Source: Phallus indusiatus
Lineage: Eukaryota > Basidiomycota > Agaricomycetes > Phallales > Phallaceae
DNA length: 64,000 bases
NCBI GenBank assembly: GCA_027605045.1
Contig: JAQFWX010000002.1
Location: forward strand, 2,356,001-2,420,000
Direction of reading: 5' to 3'
This document shows, piece by piece, positions 23,439 to 35,678 of this stretch. The notes beneath the pieces are model-generated. The model did not search any database. It was not told the origin of the DNA and saw nothing but the letters and a program-made list of their open reading frames with translations. Both the position numbers and the translations under genes were made by a program. The stretch's first letter is position 1. Each line of letters begins with the position of its first letter.

Positions 23439-25363
23439 ATGTCAGAGATATCGCCTCTCCGTCAACTAGCCAATATCATCTCCCAATCTGTCGACAGAAT
23501 CGATGCGGAGCTCGCAAAAGCCGGTCTCAAATATCCAAGTCTCGACCAGCCTTTCAATCCACTCTCCCCTGAAGAAGGCGCATCGATGGCTCCCGCAGTA
23601 CGAGAATCCGCCGGTTTCATTGTCGCTGCTTGCATGCAGTTAAGCGCTATCGTTAATATTCCTGTGTTGACTTTGTACGAAGCCGCCGGTGGGGTACGCA
23701 AAATCTATTTTAACAATCTTTCTCTTCGTATTGATTCTGGGTGCTAGTTTCTCGTGGGATCTGGTATGCGCGTTGCGTTGGAGGGTAGCGTTACGGAGAT
23801 TTTGAGAGATGAGCCTGAGGGTATGCATGTGAATGACATTGCGGCAAAGAATGGAGCCGATCCAGATAGACTAGGTGAATATTTCGTTTCGAAATCCACC
23901 CATCCACTCATATACGTCGTTCAGCACGCAATCTTCGACTATTGGCCACACGTCACGTATTCAAGGAGGTCAAACCGAATGTATTCGCTAATAACAAGTT
24001 ATCTTCTCTTCTGGATACCTCAAAGACAGTGGAAGAAATTAGGGCAGAGTTAGCATGCTCAGTTTTCTTTTTCATAATTTTTTTTTTGATTTATCGCTTA
24101 ATAGCCCAGTGAACAAGCACACCGGTACTCCAGGGGTTGCCGCTTTGCTTGAACATACGTAAAATGACAAGTTTACAGCTTAGTCCGGATCTGAACTCAT
24201 TCTTTCGTAGGACGGATGAAGTCATGAAGGCATCGGCTTATTTGACCGAGGTATTGTACGACCCCGTCAAGAAATCCTCGGAGGAACCCCAGCATGCCCC
24301 ACTTGCCGTACGTCCCCTCCTCCGGCGGCCACGCCGATAGTTCTATCATTTGGCTAAACATTATACCCAGCGCGCCTTCAATACAAATAAGACCTATTTT
24401 GATTGGCTTGAAGAGCCCGGAAACGAACACAGGTTGAAGCGTTTTTCAGTTGCGATGGAAGGTAGCGCGAAGATTAACTCTTCCGATGCCATTTTGGCCG
24501 GTTTCAAATGGGATAGTTTGAGCCCCAAATCTCTCGTGGTGGATGTTGGCGGTGGAACGGGTCATATCTCTATGAAAATAGCGCAGAAGAATAAGGGTCT
24601 CCGCTTTGTCGTGCAGGATCGTCCCCATGTTATAGAGCAGGCAAAAAGTGTAAAAAATCAAGTTCTACGCAGTTTCACGTGTGTTCATGAGACTAATTCA
24701 GATATAGTTCTGGGAAAGAAACATGCCATCTGCTCTGGAAGATGGGACTGTCACTTTACAAGGTGTTTCTTCCGTTCTTACATAGAGAGTCAGTCGTAGC
24801 TGACGATAATTTGCTCTAGCACATGACTTCTTCACCCCACAACCCCAAAATGATGTCGCTGTATTCTTATGTCAAATGATCACACATGATTTCCCCAAGA
24901 ACAAGGTCACATTACTTCTCAAGAATCTTCGCGCAGTCTCTGGTCCACAAACAAAACTGCTGCTTGTCGAGCAGGTCAGTATGCGTAAACCAAATAACAA
25001 TGCCCTAGCTAACTTCACCTGCATTAGATTATCCCATATGCATGTGCCGAACCTTCTACCGACTCGCAATTTGCTGCGAAACTAAATGTTGCACCCCCAG
25101 AACCTTTATTGGCATACACAGGCGCTGCTAATCCCGCCCTGTACCTAGCAGATCTTCAGGTAATGGAATCTCGATCTCATCAATGCATTCATAGAACAGC
25201 CACTGAAACTCTATTCCGCCTGTAGTTGTTTAACTGTGACCTCGGTGAGGAGAGGACTTTGGGAAGCTTTGAAGCACTTCTTGGGAACGCTGGTTGGAAG
25301 ATAGACGATATTTTTATAGTTCCCGGTTCTATTCAAAAGCAAATTCTTGCTTCTCCCATATAA
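23439..25363 (+). CDS. SAM-dependent O-methyltransferase B, second of a tandem pair
   Basis: Close paralogue of the preceding gene with the same intron pattern. It reads MSEISPLRQLANIISQSVDR, FNPLSPEEGASMAPAVRESA, EPEGMHVNDIAAKNGADPD, RHVFKEVKPNVFANNKLSSL, HTGTPGVAALLEHT and ASAYLTEVLYDPVKK. FDWLEEPGNEHRLKRFSVAM, the SAM loop VVDVGGGTGHISM, LRFVVQDRPHVIEQAK, the catalytic-His segment MITHDFPKNKV and GEERTLGSFEALLGNAGWK follow. TAA is at 25361-25363. The key residues are present, so both copies should be active. Divergence from copy A is substantial (for example ILHDYPQDKA against ITHDFPKNKV), so the duplication is not recent. Substrates may differ. Confidence 0.84.
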
Positions 25364-26619
25364 CTTTATTTTCTGTGTTACCGTAGTGTCATATCTGAAT
25401 TGTATAGTAGCAAATTGATTTATCCAAGATTTGACAATCTATCAAATACATCTAAATAAGGTGATCGTGAGCCTGACGTGCGTAAAAATACATCCTTCGG
25501 TTACTATGAGAAACGGTTTGTTCCCACCAAGAGTCCAGATTAGCAGATTTCCATGTATCTTTTTGCGTCGAGAATTCATATTATAACAGAAATTGACATA
25601 CTCAGATTCGTAACTCGCCCTGCGTCAAAGTCATTGTTAATAACTTTCGACTTAAAATATACAGAATCTGATTAGATTCATGATAACATAGAAGTATTGT
25701 TCAATGACGCTGTATGGGAAAAGATTATCAGAACTCAGAAGTTCGACATTTTGTATACGTAGTTATACGAATACATCAGATCAACTTGTTCGTTGTGGCT
25801 ATAATGAATTATTTAAGCCAAGTTTGACGCAAGTCAGTGACCATCATCAATCACTGAGATCTGAGATATTAAAGAGATGATGAGAAAATCGAAAACTAAG
25901 CTTCCTTGTATACATATTATCTTTATATGAAGCCAACATGAACGTAATCTTTTGACCAATTGCAGAAAGAGATAATTATTTGTATGCATGGTCAGTCACT
26001 AATCACCCTTCCTCCGCCCGTCCAAATTTTCGGCCCTTCGGGAGCAATAATACATGCATAGTTTAGTGCCTTGAGACCATTCGCATATCGTCATTTATGG
26101 TTTAGCGGTATTAGACTGAAAGCTTTTGATGATTAGATTGATAAACGGCATCCTACGGCATCTCACAAAATACATTACTTAAATCTCCCCCTTATTAATT
26201 GCCGACACTTTTCTCAAAAAGCTCGGCGATCCGGTGTTTCTTCTCTCCGGACTCTGGAAAACGATGATTTGCAAATCTACAATTTGACATTCTCACTTTC
26301 CAAGCGAACCATCAACGTAAAGCTTAAGAAAATTGATAGAATATTTTCCAATTGTCGGGATATATTGACTCGGTAAAAAAAATTATCGTTGTCATTCTGA
26401 TCGTACGACGATCAGCAAGTGGCAAATTGATTCCCTTTTTGATGACAATTATATCCGTTGATGAGGTGAACGAAGTTATTTAATTCGAATTTACCATATA
26501 CTCCAACTAGAAAGAAAATATGATTACAGAAGAAAATGAGAAGGGGGAACTATAAATAATTCCTATCAAAGAGAGAGAACAAAAATTATTGATCTGAGAA
26601 AAAAAAACACATCTCTCCC
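25364..26619. other. Intergenic region between convergent genes
   Basis: Strongly AT-rich. I find no open frame of note, RNA gene or clear repeat. It holds the 3' flanks of methyltransferase B and the MARVEL gene. Confidence 0.5.
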
Positions 26620-27662
26620 TTAAGCCATCGTTCCTCCGGGACCAGCATAAGTAAATTGTTGATTTGGCACCGGTGCAGCGGGAGCTTCGTACCCGTTACT
26701 GGGTGGGTATGACACAGGCTGCTGAGGTCCAAGATAAGTATTACCCGTATACTGCTGCTCCATCGGTTGAGTGGAGTAACCCTGAGGTACTTGTTGGGGT
26801 GCGTATTCAACAGCGTCCTGACTTTGCTCTGCCTTTCCTGCTGGAGCGAAGAACTCGGTGCCCGTAACCGGACCGAGCCACACTCTGTCGTTTCCTCGAG
26901 TGTGGGAGATGCTGGCTGCGACGATCAAAAATACTAGCCAACCACCCACTATATAATTGTTATTTTAAGCCAATTGTTATCAATCTGTTGAGCATAAATC
27001 GTACGATTAAAGAAATTCAGCCAGCCAAATGCTGCGAGAGCTTGCTCTTCACGACATGTTGTGAGCGTATCGAAAAAAAATGGGTCTGCAAAGATATCAC
27101 CGTTTAAAAGAACGAATGTAAGCACGATAAGACGATTGCATGACATCTTAGACTTACCCGAACAGGTATCACCGTTCAGAATTGATGTAGTATCCGCAGC
27201 GGCCGCAAGCCAGAGGATAGTGAGAAAACCTATGATGAGAAAGTCTTAAAATACTGGAATAGAAAGCAAAGAACTATCACTTACTTGTCCAGACGATTTC
27301 AGTCACAACCAACGAGGTGAAAGCACCCTTACGAAGGAAGTCAATGATCATGCTGTATAAACGAGGCTCATCACGTCTATTTGAGGGGGAACTGCTAAGA
27401 GGGCAACTTACACAGGTACAATGGCAACCATGGTCAATACAGCTGTAGCCAGTGACAGCCCTGCAAAGTCAGGAGAAATGCCATCGTCTCTGCTGATAAT
27501 ATTTCCCGAGAGCCCTAGGACAATGAAGGAGAAAAGGATAGCCGTGGCTAAGTTAATAAAGAGCAGAAGTAAGTAAATAAGTTGACGTTGACGAGTGTAA
27601 AAAACTGGGTATGTACCTAGTTGCCCAATACGCAAAAACCAGATAAGGCGTGCTTCCAACAT
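26620..27662 (-). CDS. MARVEL-type four-helix membrane protein with Gln/Pro/Tyr-rich tail
   Basis: Predicted plasma membrane protein with four transmembrane segments. On the minus strand exon 1 is MLEARLIWFLRIGQL, followed by ATAILFSFIVLGLSGNIIS (TM1), LSLATAVLTMVAIVPVMII (TM2) and FTSLVVTEIVWTSFLTILWL (TM3). CREEQALAAFGWLNFFN and GWLVFLIVAASISHTRG (TM4) come next. The cytosolic tail from about residue 155 is rich in Q, P, Y and G (for example EYAPQQVPQGYSTQPMEQQY). This order fits fungal MARVEL proteins of the Nce102 or uncharacterised type, which organise membrane domains. Five introns are used, and TAA is at 26620-26622. A TATATAT box lies about 135 bases upstream. The exact role is not known. 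Confidence 0.75.
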
Positions 27663-28886
27663 GGGGGGCTGAGAGAACTTGACAGTAAAGAAGCTGGAGA
27701 GTGCGTCCGTTCTTGCCGCCTTTTATTCAAATCCAAAGGTATCCGGATTATCCGAAATGAACACCAGTAAAAAGGTCGCCGCGAGGCAAAACGATATATA
27801 TGTGCGTTGGATTACAATCCTATAGTCATTTTAGCGGCCTTTTTTTGTTTGGTCTCATAGTCGGCTAATTCTTTGACAGCTGAGTATGGTATCGTGATAT
27901 GTGAGATCCGACTTGAATGTAGGCGCTGACGCTATGCAATACGCAAAACAAAACGAAGTCGTGTTTGGTTCCTGATTCGACTAGGTTTTGGCAATATGAT
28001 TGGAACCGCCAAGATGAGTTTTCAGAGAATGAAGCTGTGTTTGGTGCCCAAGATTCGACAGTTTGACGCCGGAAGGAGTCCGCGTCGTAGGCTGTCGTAG
28101 GTCGCCAAGACACCCCTTATGCGGCCGTTAGCCGCGGCTTGTTTGATGAGAACACTGACATTCATATCACAGTCGCAGCGGATGTCGAGGTTATATTTAG
28201 TACTTCGAAGTTGGAATTGGGAAAAATGGGGCGCGGTATGCCCAAGCATATCATCACATACACTCGGCCTCTTATATCTCCCCTTCAGCCGACAACCTAA
28301 TTACCCCTTTCACCCGTTCAAACAAAGGAACAAGCTCGAATATTAAGTATACTTTTACGACAATACCAATCACCAAGCCGTTTGAATGGGTGCCTCAGTC
28401 GTGTCTTTATTATTGCTGGCGCTCCATCTGATTCTCAAATGGTTAGTTGATCTAAATGTATGTGTAGGAACCTAAAATGAACCATCAGGTTTTAAATTTG
28501 GTATCCGAAGATACAAAAGTATAATATTACCTACCTTCATACACCTTGTCATAAACACGGATAAGCCACGACTAAGCCACGAGGATTGTTGGTACAGTGA
28601 AAGAGCCGGAACCAAATCTCGCTGATAGACCGGTCTAATCTCGCAATTTAGAGAATTCAAGCTGCAAAAAAGGTGGTGCCTTAGCATAGCCCGAATCTCT
28701 TTGAATGCTATTCATTTGTGATCTGTTTTGATCGAATACTGCTCTTGGTCTAACTTACAAGATCCTACAGATAATCTGAAAGTCCAGATCGATTACAGTG
28801 AGTAATCTAATCGCGATCTAACAAAATTTTTAAAAAGACCCACATTTCATAAACACTTATGGGTTTGCATAACCATAAATATAAGT
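27663..28886. other. Intergenic region with an orphan signal-peptide-like exon
   Basis: Mostly non-coding. On the plus strand at 28386-28442 a Met start is followed by MGASVVSLLLLALHLILKW, a classic signal peptide. A TATA-like TTATAT lies about 115 bases upstream. No downstream coding exon follows, so this may be the 5' end of a lost secreted-protein gene. Confidence 0.35.
27795..27801 (-). promoter_or_regulatory. TATA-like element for the MARVEL gene
   Basis: TATATAT about 133-139 bases upstream of the ATG at 27662 (minus strand). Positional inference only. Confidence 0.35.
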
Positions 28887-29579
28887 CTACGTCGAACTAG
28901 AACATTTTTGTTTCATCAAGTCTGCGAGATCCGCGTTTTTGAAAAGCTCGGCGGTCTCAATCGCTGAAGGTGATCCGATCTTTGGATCTGCACCTCCTTC
29001 TAGAAGAGCTTCCACCACTTCACGTTCATTCTTATAGACCGCTCCAGCAATTGCGGATTGGCCACGATCATTCAATCTGTTGGGATCGGCCTTGAAAGAC
29101 AAGAGTAAACGTACGGTCGACGCCTGTTGTAAAGCACAAGCCGATCAGCTTCTACGGACTAGAAGAAATCGTGTAAAGGGAAGGGAATAATTACATACGT
29201 TTCCGTGATACGCCGCAAGAAGAATCAACGTATTTCCTGCATCGTTTGTAAGATTGGGAGGCAAGCCGTGTTGCAAAGAGGCGGCAAGCAGCTCGTTTGA
29301 GTCTGTGTCCCCTTTTCGGGCAGCTGCAAATATACGGGCCGCAAAGTTAAGCGTATTCTGAACAAATGAAACTTGAGTTCCTTGCGCTTCATATCAAAAA
29401 ACCGCCCGAAGTACTTGGAAAAGAGGTGGGAAACTACGCGACGTACTGGGGGTAAAGATGAAACGTCCAAAGGTCTAGACGTTGATGCGGCCTAATGATG
29501 ACTCGCTGAGCATCTAGTATCCAAGTCGGTTAACTATGAGTCGGTGCCTACCTCCGTATTGGGGCTAGTCGTGCTCATG
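28887..29579 (-). CDS. Small ankyrin-repeat protein
   Basis: Soluble protein of about 160 residues with ankyrin repeats, probably a binding scaffold; resembles the small fission yeast ankyrin proteins of the P16F5.05c type. Exons on the minus strand give MSTTSPNTE and AASTSRPLDVSSLPP. They are followed by FAARIFAAARKGDTDSNELL, PPNLTNDAGNTLILLAAYHG, LSFKADPNRLNDRGQSAIAG and VVEALLEGGADPKIGSPSAI. Three introns join in phase, and TAG is at 28887-28889. The helical repeat signature (NDxGxTLxxLAAYHG, NDRGQSxIAGAV) is clear. No targeting signal. Neighbours are unrelated. Confidence 0.83.
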
Positions 29580-29670
29580 GTTTGACGGAGGTTTGGATTT
29601 CGGTTACTTACGTAATTCCGGGAATGTGACCTAGTTTCGTCACGTCACGTGTACGGTCAAGTTGTCAATC

Positions 29671-29919
29671 TTAGCTCATCGTCAAAAAGTTCGCCGCGGT
29701 GTTGTTAAATTTTATGCTGATATTTTTCTCTTGCTCTATCAACGCTTTATCCGGATGATTCGTCCCTGTTGTGACAGGTAAACGCTTATCTGGATTTGCG
29801 CGACACGCAACACCCAAACGCATATGATCAAACACCTGGAGACCAGTCGTCATCCCGTCAAGAGTACCGCATCTCTTCTCATATACTTGTTGAGGCGAAA
29901 CAGGAGAAGATACAGACAT
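29671..29919 (-). CDS. Hypothetical 82-residue protein
   Basis: Intronless frame starting MSVSSPVSPQQVYEKRCGTL with a purine at -3. It matches no family I know and has no signal peptide or membrane span. It lies between the ankyrin gene (same strand) and the divergent aspartic protease gene. It may be chance; only its length, start context and Ser/Pro-rich N-terminus speak for it. Confidence 0.2.
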   Translation of the reverse strand: MSVSSPVSPQQVYEKRCGTLDGMTTGLQVFDHMRLGVACRANPDKRLPVTTGTNHPDKALIEQEKNISIKFNNTAANFLTMS

Positions 29920-30103
29920 TACCCTGTGTTCTATAGCACAAATACTAGTGGGGCGACTATTTGATCACACAAGCTTCTGCGTAAAAATTCATTAGCCAAG
30001 ACTAGCCAAGCCCAAAGCGCGGCAATTCGAAATTGATGTATGGGCGGGATGCGTATTAGGATCATTTGGTTTTCTTTCGTCCCATAGCTCAAGGTGCAAT
30101 AGT

Positions 30104-30110
30104 TTTATAT
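30104..30110 (+). promoter_or_regulatory. TATA-like element for aspartic protease 1
   Basis: TTTATAT about 90 bases before the preferred ATG at 30196. The position supports the 30196 start, which directly precedes the hydrophobic signal sequence, over an in-frame ATG at 30163. Confidence 0.4.
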
Positions 30111-30195
30111 CTCTCCTTTCGTTTTCGTTTATCCTTCGTTCATTGACCCAAGTTACGGAACGTTGTTGGACTTTTTCCGGAAGCCCTCCTCCAGA

Positions 30196-32321
30196 ATGCT
30201 GAAAGTACAGTGGCTTCTGATAATCTCCTTGGCCGTTTCTTCTTCTTCCACCTCTTCTTCCACGAAGAACCTATCCACAAATGATTACTCTCTCGTTTTA
30301 CCGCTGCACCAACACAAACTCAGTCGTTCGTTACAGAAGCGTAATGTGTCTTCAATAGGCCTCGGTGATAATTCCGATATGTATGTCTTCATCTTTTTCA
30401 TGTCCGTTTAAGTTTACGTAGACCTTTTACATTAAAATACACGTAGAATATATTCGGTTGAAGTACAAATAGGATCTAATTTATACCCATTGGTTTTTGG
30501 TATGTGCATGTTGATCTATTCTCTGAAGGTTATACCGATCTGATCCTGTTTCTTCCACGAAGACACTGGCTCTTCCGATCTTCTCGTGTTAACAGACCAA
30601 TGCTCAACTCAAAACTGTGATTTGGCACAAGGCGTCCCTCTCGTTTCCCATACCTCACTAAACTTCACTGGCCTCAATGCTCATTTCGAATTTGGTGGAT
30701 CAGCAGACTCCACTGAAGTTAACGGAGAAATAGCCTCTGCTTCGGTAGCCATCGCTGGTTCCTCCCTGACACAGCAGTTTTTGGGTGCCATAGAAGACAC
30801 AAATCTACCACTCAGTCAACAAGGCCTGACAGGCCTTTTTGGTGCCGGTTTTCCTGCTTTCGTCGGTAGCCCTATTGAAGCGGAGCTTCTTAAGAATTCA
30901 CTGCCTTCCGACGCCACACCGGCCGATGTTTCAAACACCTTCCTTAACACAATTCAAACCAACGCGCCTTTATTTACGCGCCTCATCCTGGGTAATCAAC
31001 TTGAACAGCCGATGTTCACTGTCAGTCTTTGTTTTCATTCTCTCATCCATAATTTTCTTCTTCCCGAGCGCGATATGACTTTGAAAACTGTATAGGTTAC
31101 GCTTGAGCGCGAGTCGTTTGAAATCGGCGGAAACGTTGGGCAATTAACGCTGGGAGGGCTACCCGAAGGGGTCTCTAACGATACTCTCACTTGGGTCCCA
31201 GTTCGTCTCTACACAACTGAGCAGGGTGGCATACCCAGCCCTTCTAGCAGTCCAAATGAAGTGAGACCGCTGATTGTATTACTTTTTTTTGGCTGAGCTT
31301 AATGCGAACCTGCTCAAGATTTATCCACTGTAAGTGCACCTTAACCTTCGCAAGCGATGGATTTCAGTCAGCACAACTTTTTGTAGCCGATGGGAAATTC
31401 CGTTAGATGATGTTCTCATCAATGGACTTCAACTTCCTCACGTAGCGGCATCTAGAGCTGCAGGATATTCGGCATTAATCGATTCAGTTGAGCGTCATTT
31501 TTTTACCGAAATTTTTCGCCTAGCTGAGTATATTTCGCGAAACTAAAGGGGTCAACAGGTCTCCTTGGACCACAGGCAGTAGTCAATGCGATCTTCCAGA
31601 CTATCGCAACAACTCGGGATGAGAACGACGGCTCAGTAAAGATTCCATGCAATGTGCCTGTGGAATTAACATTCGTTATTGGAGGGGAAAAGTTTCCTTT
31701 GGATCCCCGCGACTTTTTTCTTCAACAGTCTTCCGCTGAGTCATGCAACGCTGGGGTCCTTCAGCCCCTGGACCCTCCATCACCGGGAGCGCTGATGAGC
31801 TGGGTTTTAGGTGCATCCTTCATGAGATCGTAAGTATTTGAATTTTCCTGTAAACCTTCTTTTCTGAATACCCTTTTGAAGTAATCTCGTTGCCTTCTAT
31901 TTCGGGAACTTGACGCACCCATCGAGGGATCCTCCGAGAATTGGATTTCTATCAACTGTTCCAAGTAATGCATCACAAAATTTTGTTTCAGACATAAACC
32001 AAGCCTCAATGTTAGGTGGTGATCTTCCTGGTATACCATCACCATCTTTTGTAAAAACCCTTCCTAAGCCCCTAATGTGGCATTTTTGTTTCTTTTGCAG
32101 AATCTTCTGTCGCGGCACCCTCCGGAACTTTTGATGTCACTGCTACCAATACTGTTGGCGTCGGGCAACAACCTACGCCCACCAATCAGTTATCTGGTAA
32201 GCCCGAAGAATCATCTGGCAACGCAGGACCTGGAAGTGGTGCCAATGGTAGTAAGCCTTTTTCTGTTCCGCTCTTAACAGCGGCGATCATCATTACCATT
32301 ATACAAGTAATTTTGTCATGA
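30196..32321 (+). CDS. Pepsin-like aspartic protease 1 (family A1), secreted, possible GPI anchor
   Basis: Secreted or cell-wall-anchored protease. The start MLKVQWLLIISLAVSSSS is a signal peptide. Exons then give ISVEVQIGSNLYPLVF and the first catalytic motif DTGSSDLLVL, followed by LTGLFGAGFPAFVGSPIE, GGNVGQLTLGGLPEG and WEIPLDDVLINGLQLP. The second catalytic motif is IDSGSTGLLGPQAV, split by an intron near 31488-31547. ELTFVIGGEKFPLDPRDFFL and MSWVLGASFMRS follow. The end is Ser/Gly/Pro-rich with a hydrophobic tail (LLTAAIIITIIQVILS), as in GPI-anchored yapsin-like enzymes. Six or more introns, including a four-residue mini-exon. The usual flap Tyr-Gly pair is replaced by EFGGS (Phe), so activity or specificity may be altered. 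TGA is at 32319-32321. Confidence 0.82.
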
Positions 32322-33002
32322 CTTGGCTCAATTAAATCATTAATTTCTTGTCGGTTCCAGTCGTAAAGGGAGCAGTATTATACCCCCCGCATTTGTGCAT
32401 TTCTCGGAACAGAAATGGCTGATATATATTCTTAAAGGAAAAAATCAAAATACGACTTTGAAAGTCAGTCCAGAATCATGCTTGAAGCGCCCTTGTCGAA
32501 ACCAAAGAAGCCTTTCTCGTCGAAGCGAAGGTACATACCTTAAAGCATTTAGTTTATGAATCTATTCATTGTATGCATTTCTCCCGACATCACTATAGCC
32601 GAAGACTCTTCATTTTGTGCGCGTTTAATGTGTCAAAGTGACAAGCCGCCGCTTCACCCGTCGAAGAGCACAAAATTCTGGTCATCGTTGCCTTTCGGCC
32701 CGCCAGGGTCTTTCATTCACTCATCGGGCAAAATTGGTTTAAAGGAAGAAAGTCCTTTCGGATTCTGCTGACTCGGATTAAAGCGAGGAATTCAGGAGCA
32801 GATGACCATCCTTTTTATGTTGATTGAATGCCTCCAGAACTTGAAACACCTAAGCAGGACCCGGGTGCCAAGGTGGTCGCTAACTATCCTTGACAGGACC
32901 TTTTATATACCAAGGGTCTTGTATGTTTATCGGTACCAGTCAGCCCCGTTTTCCCCTTCAAACTCACTCTACATCATTTAGAGTCTGAAAACGCGATCGT
33001 CA
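32322..33002. other. Spacer between tandem proteases, with TATA-like element
   Basis: No gene is supported. TTTATATA at 32902-32909 lies about 95-100 bases before the second protease's ATG and probably forms its core promoter. Confidence 0.45.
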
Positions 33003-35096
33003 TGTTGGGCTGCCTTGTTTCTTTCATTTTGTATTACTTCTTGTGGTTGCATGTTCAGCCAACGGCAGGTTCGTCGTTGACCGTTCCTATCTTGAGCAAG
33101 CCGAAAAAATATTTAAATGGTGGATCTATCCCGTTGACACGTCGAGAAAATACTGCGATTGGTACTGGTGATGCAGCAGACTTGTAAGTCCTCATCTCTG
33201 TCTCGTTCATTACATATTAACAAGTAATAATAATAGGTTGTACTCGGCAAGATTTCAAGTTGGCACTACTATAGTGGACTTACAGTTAGGTCAGTCTTAT
33301 ATTATGTGTATACTCGATAAATTACAGACGTCGCGAGATTATAACAGACACTGGGTCATCCGACCTCTGGTCTATAAGTACGGCATGTACCGCGCTCAGC
33401 TGTCCCATCCACTTCAACACATCTCGAATATCGTTTCCAATATTTAACCGAACCAAAGCTGTCGCACAATATTCCTACGGAGATGCAGACAATCTTGCAT
33501 TTACCTCCGGACCCATTGTCTCCGGAGCGGTCTTGTTAGCAGATTTTTTGGTGGAAAATCAGTTTATTGTTGCTGCAAATGCTACAAATACATCTCTTGC
33601 GTCGGAGGGGATTAGTGGCGTATTTGGGCTAGGATTTCCTTTCGGAAATGCCAGTCCGATTACCAATCAACTCTTACAGAGAATGATTCCAAAAAATACC
33701 AGTCTGAACGGTGTAACAGACATTCTACTCTCCATATTAGCACTGGATGGACCGATGTTACCTCGACTTACTTTAAGCGGTCAGCTGGATGAGCCTTTGT
33801 TCACCGTAAGCATTAGCTCGTTGACAATTGCCCAGTACCATCGTTCATATCTCATTTATTGTATAGATAACTCTCCAAAGAACAGCCAATGAACTGGGAG
33901 GAAACGTCGGTGAACTGAGCATCGGAGAATTACCCGGGAACCTTTCGGATTCGTCTCTAACCTACCTACCTGTTCGCCTTTATAGTCCGGACGAAGGCGG
34001 CATTCCAGGTCCCTCCAGTAATCCATCTGCGGTATGTATAATAAATACACCGACAAACCAGCATAAGCTAACTACCGATTTGTAGACCTATCCTCTGTAT
34101 GTATTACTTTTCGCATTCTCTCAGCCAGGTTTAAACCAGTAACACTTTAGCAATTGGGAAGTCCAGCTTGACTCGGTATGGTTAAATGGACAGGAACTTC
34201 CTTTGCCATCCAATTTACCAGGTATTTATACTGCCTTGATTGATTCAGTAAGCCTGTATCTTCCTTAAGCTGAGAGATTAATTGATTTCGATTAATTTTT
34301 TCAGGGAAGCAGCTCTCTGGCTGGTCCAGAAGATGTGGTCTCATCGATATATAGCGCAATAGCTTCTAAGGATTCATCAAACAATGGCGTTCCACATATT
34401 GACTGCGATACGCCAATTAATCTTACTTTCGTTTTCGGTGGCAAGAGCTTTCCGGTTGATAGTCGCGATTTTCTTGGACTACAACAAGATCCTGAAGCGT
34501 GCAGAGCTTCATCGTTGACGGTTGCGCCAGCACCGACGCAAGGTCGTTTGGCGAGCTGGGTCCTTGGAACGCCTTTTTTTAAGTCGTACGTTATCAAATT
34601 TCTTTACTATCTATAGTTTCGTACTGAAGTTACATTTAAGAAATCTGATCGCTTTCCGTTATGGTGATTTATTGCAACCTTCCATTAACCCTCCTCAAAT
34701 AGGCTTCCTGTCAACCGTACCAGACAATGCTGATCAGGCTTATGCTTCCGATTTTGCCAATGCATCAAGTGCTAACCAATTTTTCGGTAAGCGTTATTGC
34801 ATGGCTACTCCTGAGAATCTAACATAAACCCTTTTCCAGCGACGACAATTTCAGCACCAACTGCAACCTTTGCGGCGACACTCACAGACTCTGTAGGTGT
34901 AGGCCAAGCACCTACTGTTGGACCTGCGATTACAGGAGCTGCCATTCCAGGCAATAGTGCTGGTGATGATTCCGATGAAGATGGTCCGACATTATCACAG
35001 AAAAACAGTAATGCCGCTTTGAAGTGGAGTGACTACTACCCAAAGTATTATCAAGTTATGTTATCTATCTTCGCATTTCTATTCTTGTTTCGTTAA
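33003..35096 (+). CDS. Pepsin-like aspartic protease 2 (family A1), secreted, possible GPI anchor
   Basis: Paralogue of the preceding gene with the same exon plan. MLGCLVSFILYYFLWLHV is the signal region. SARFQVGTTIVDLQL leads into the first catalytic motif DTGSSDLWSI, followed by the flap YSYGDADNLAF (Tyr intact here). GISGVFGLGFPFGNASPIT, LTYLPVRLYSPDEGGIPGP, LDSVWLNGQELPLPS and the second catalytic motif IDSGSSSLAGPEDV follow, split by an intron near 34248-34304. LTFVFGGKSFPVDSRDFL, LASWVLGTPFFKS and a Ser/Gly/Asp-rich stalk end in a hydrophobic tail (QVMLSIFAFLFLFR). TAA is at 35094-35096. Both active-site aspartates and the flap are intact, so this copy should be a working protease at the cell surface or wall. 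Confidence 0.84.
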
Positions 35097-35678
35097 ATCG
35101 TCATTCTTTCTTGATTATTTCATGACTTTCTCTTTCTCTTGGGCCTGGGTACAGCTATGCGTGTAGTTATTGATCTGTAAAATTTAAAAAATACATCAAG
35201 CGGGTTGCTTGGCTTCAGCTCATTATTTGGCGTGCATTCTCGGAGCACATCCATCAAATTAAAACCGTTTAAAGACAAGCGTAGTAATTTGAAACGGATT
35301 CGCATGTCATTTCAAGCCCAGCAAACTAGGTTTGTGATGCGGTACCTGACGATTATGTGTCGGCAAGCAGCGTTTCACTCGCCATGCAAGCTGAAATCGT
35401 ATTTCAAGACCAATTGAAGGAAGGAGAAAAAGAAGGAGAACTACAGGAAGTCTTCAGCCATTTCTTGTATAAACTACGATCTGCAAGGTACACTAGGCTA
35501 CAACACGTACGGCTCCAGATCAAATTTTGATTACGCATCACTAAGCAATCTTCCTCAGAATAGGGATCCCAAGCGCTGTCATGTACATAGTGAGAAGAAA
35601 ACCTTCTCCTAGAGGGTTTAGGGTGAAAATGTTGATCCCACCGTTGCCCACGCCAGTTGTTTGACTGCTACACTGGCA
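35097..35678. other. Intergenic region
   Basis: 3' flank of protease 2 and leader of the next gene. Short open frames on both strands lack any recognisable feature. Confidence 0.45.

Noticed and set aside
21100..25363. Secondary-metabolite cluster around the methyltransferases
   Set aside because: No polyketide synthase, NRPS, terpene synthase or P450 is present in the window.
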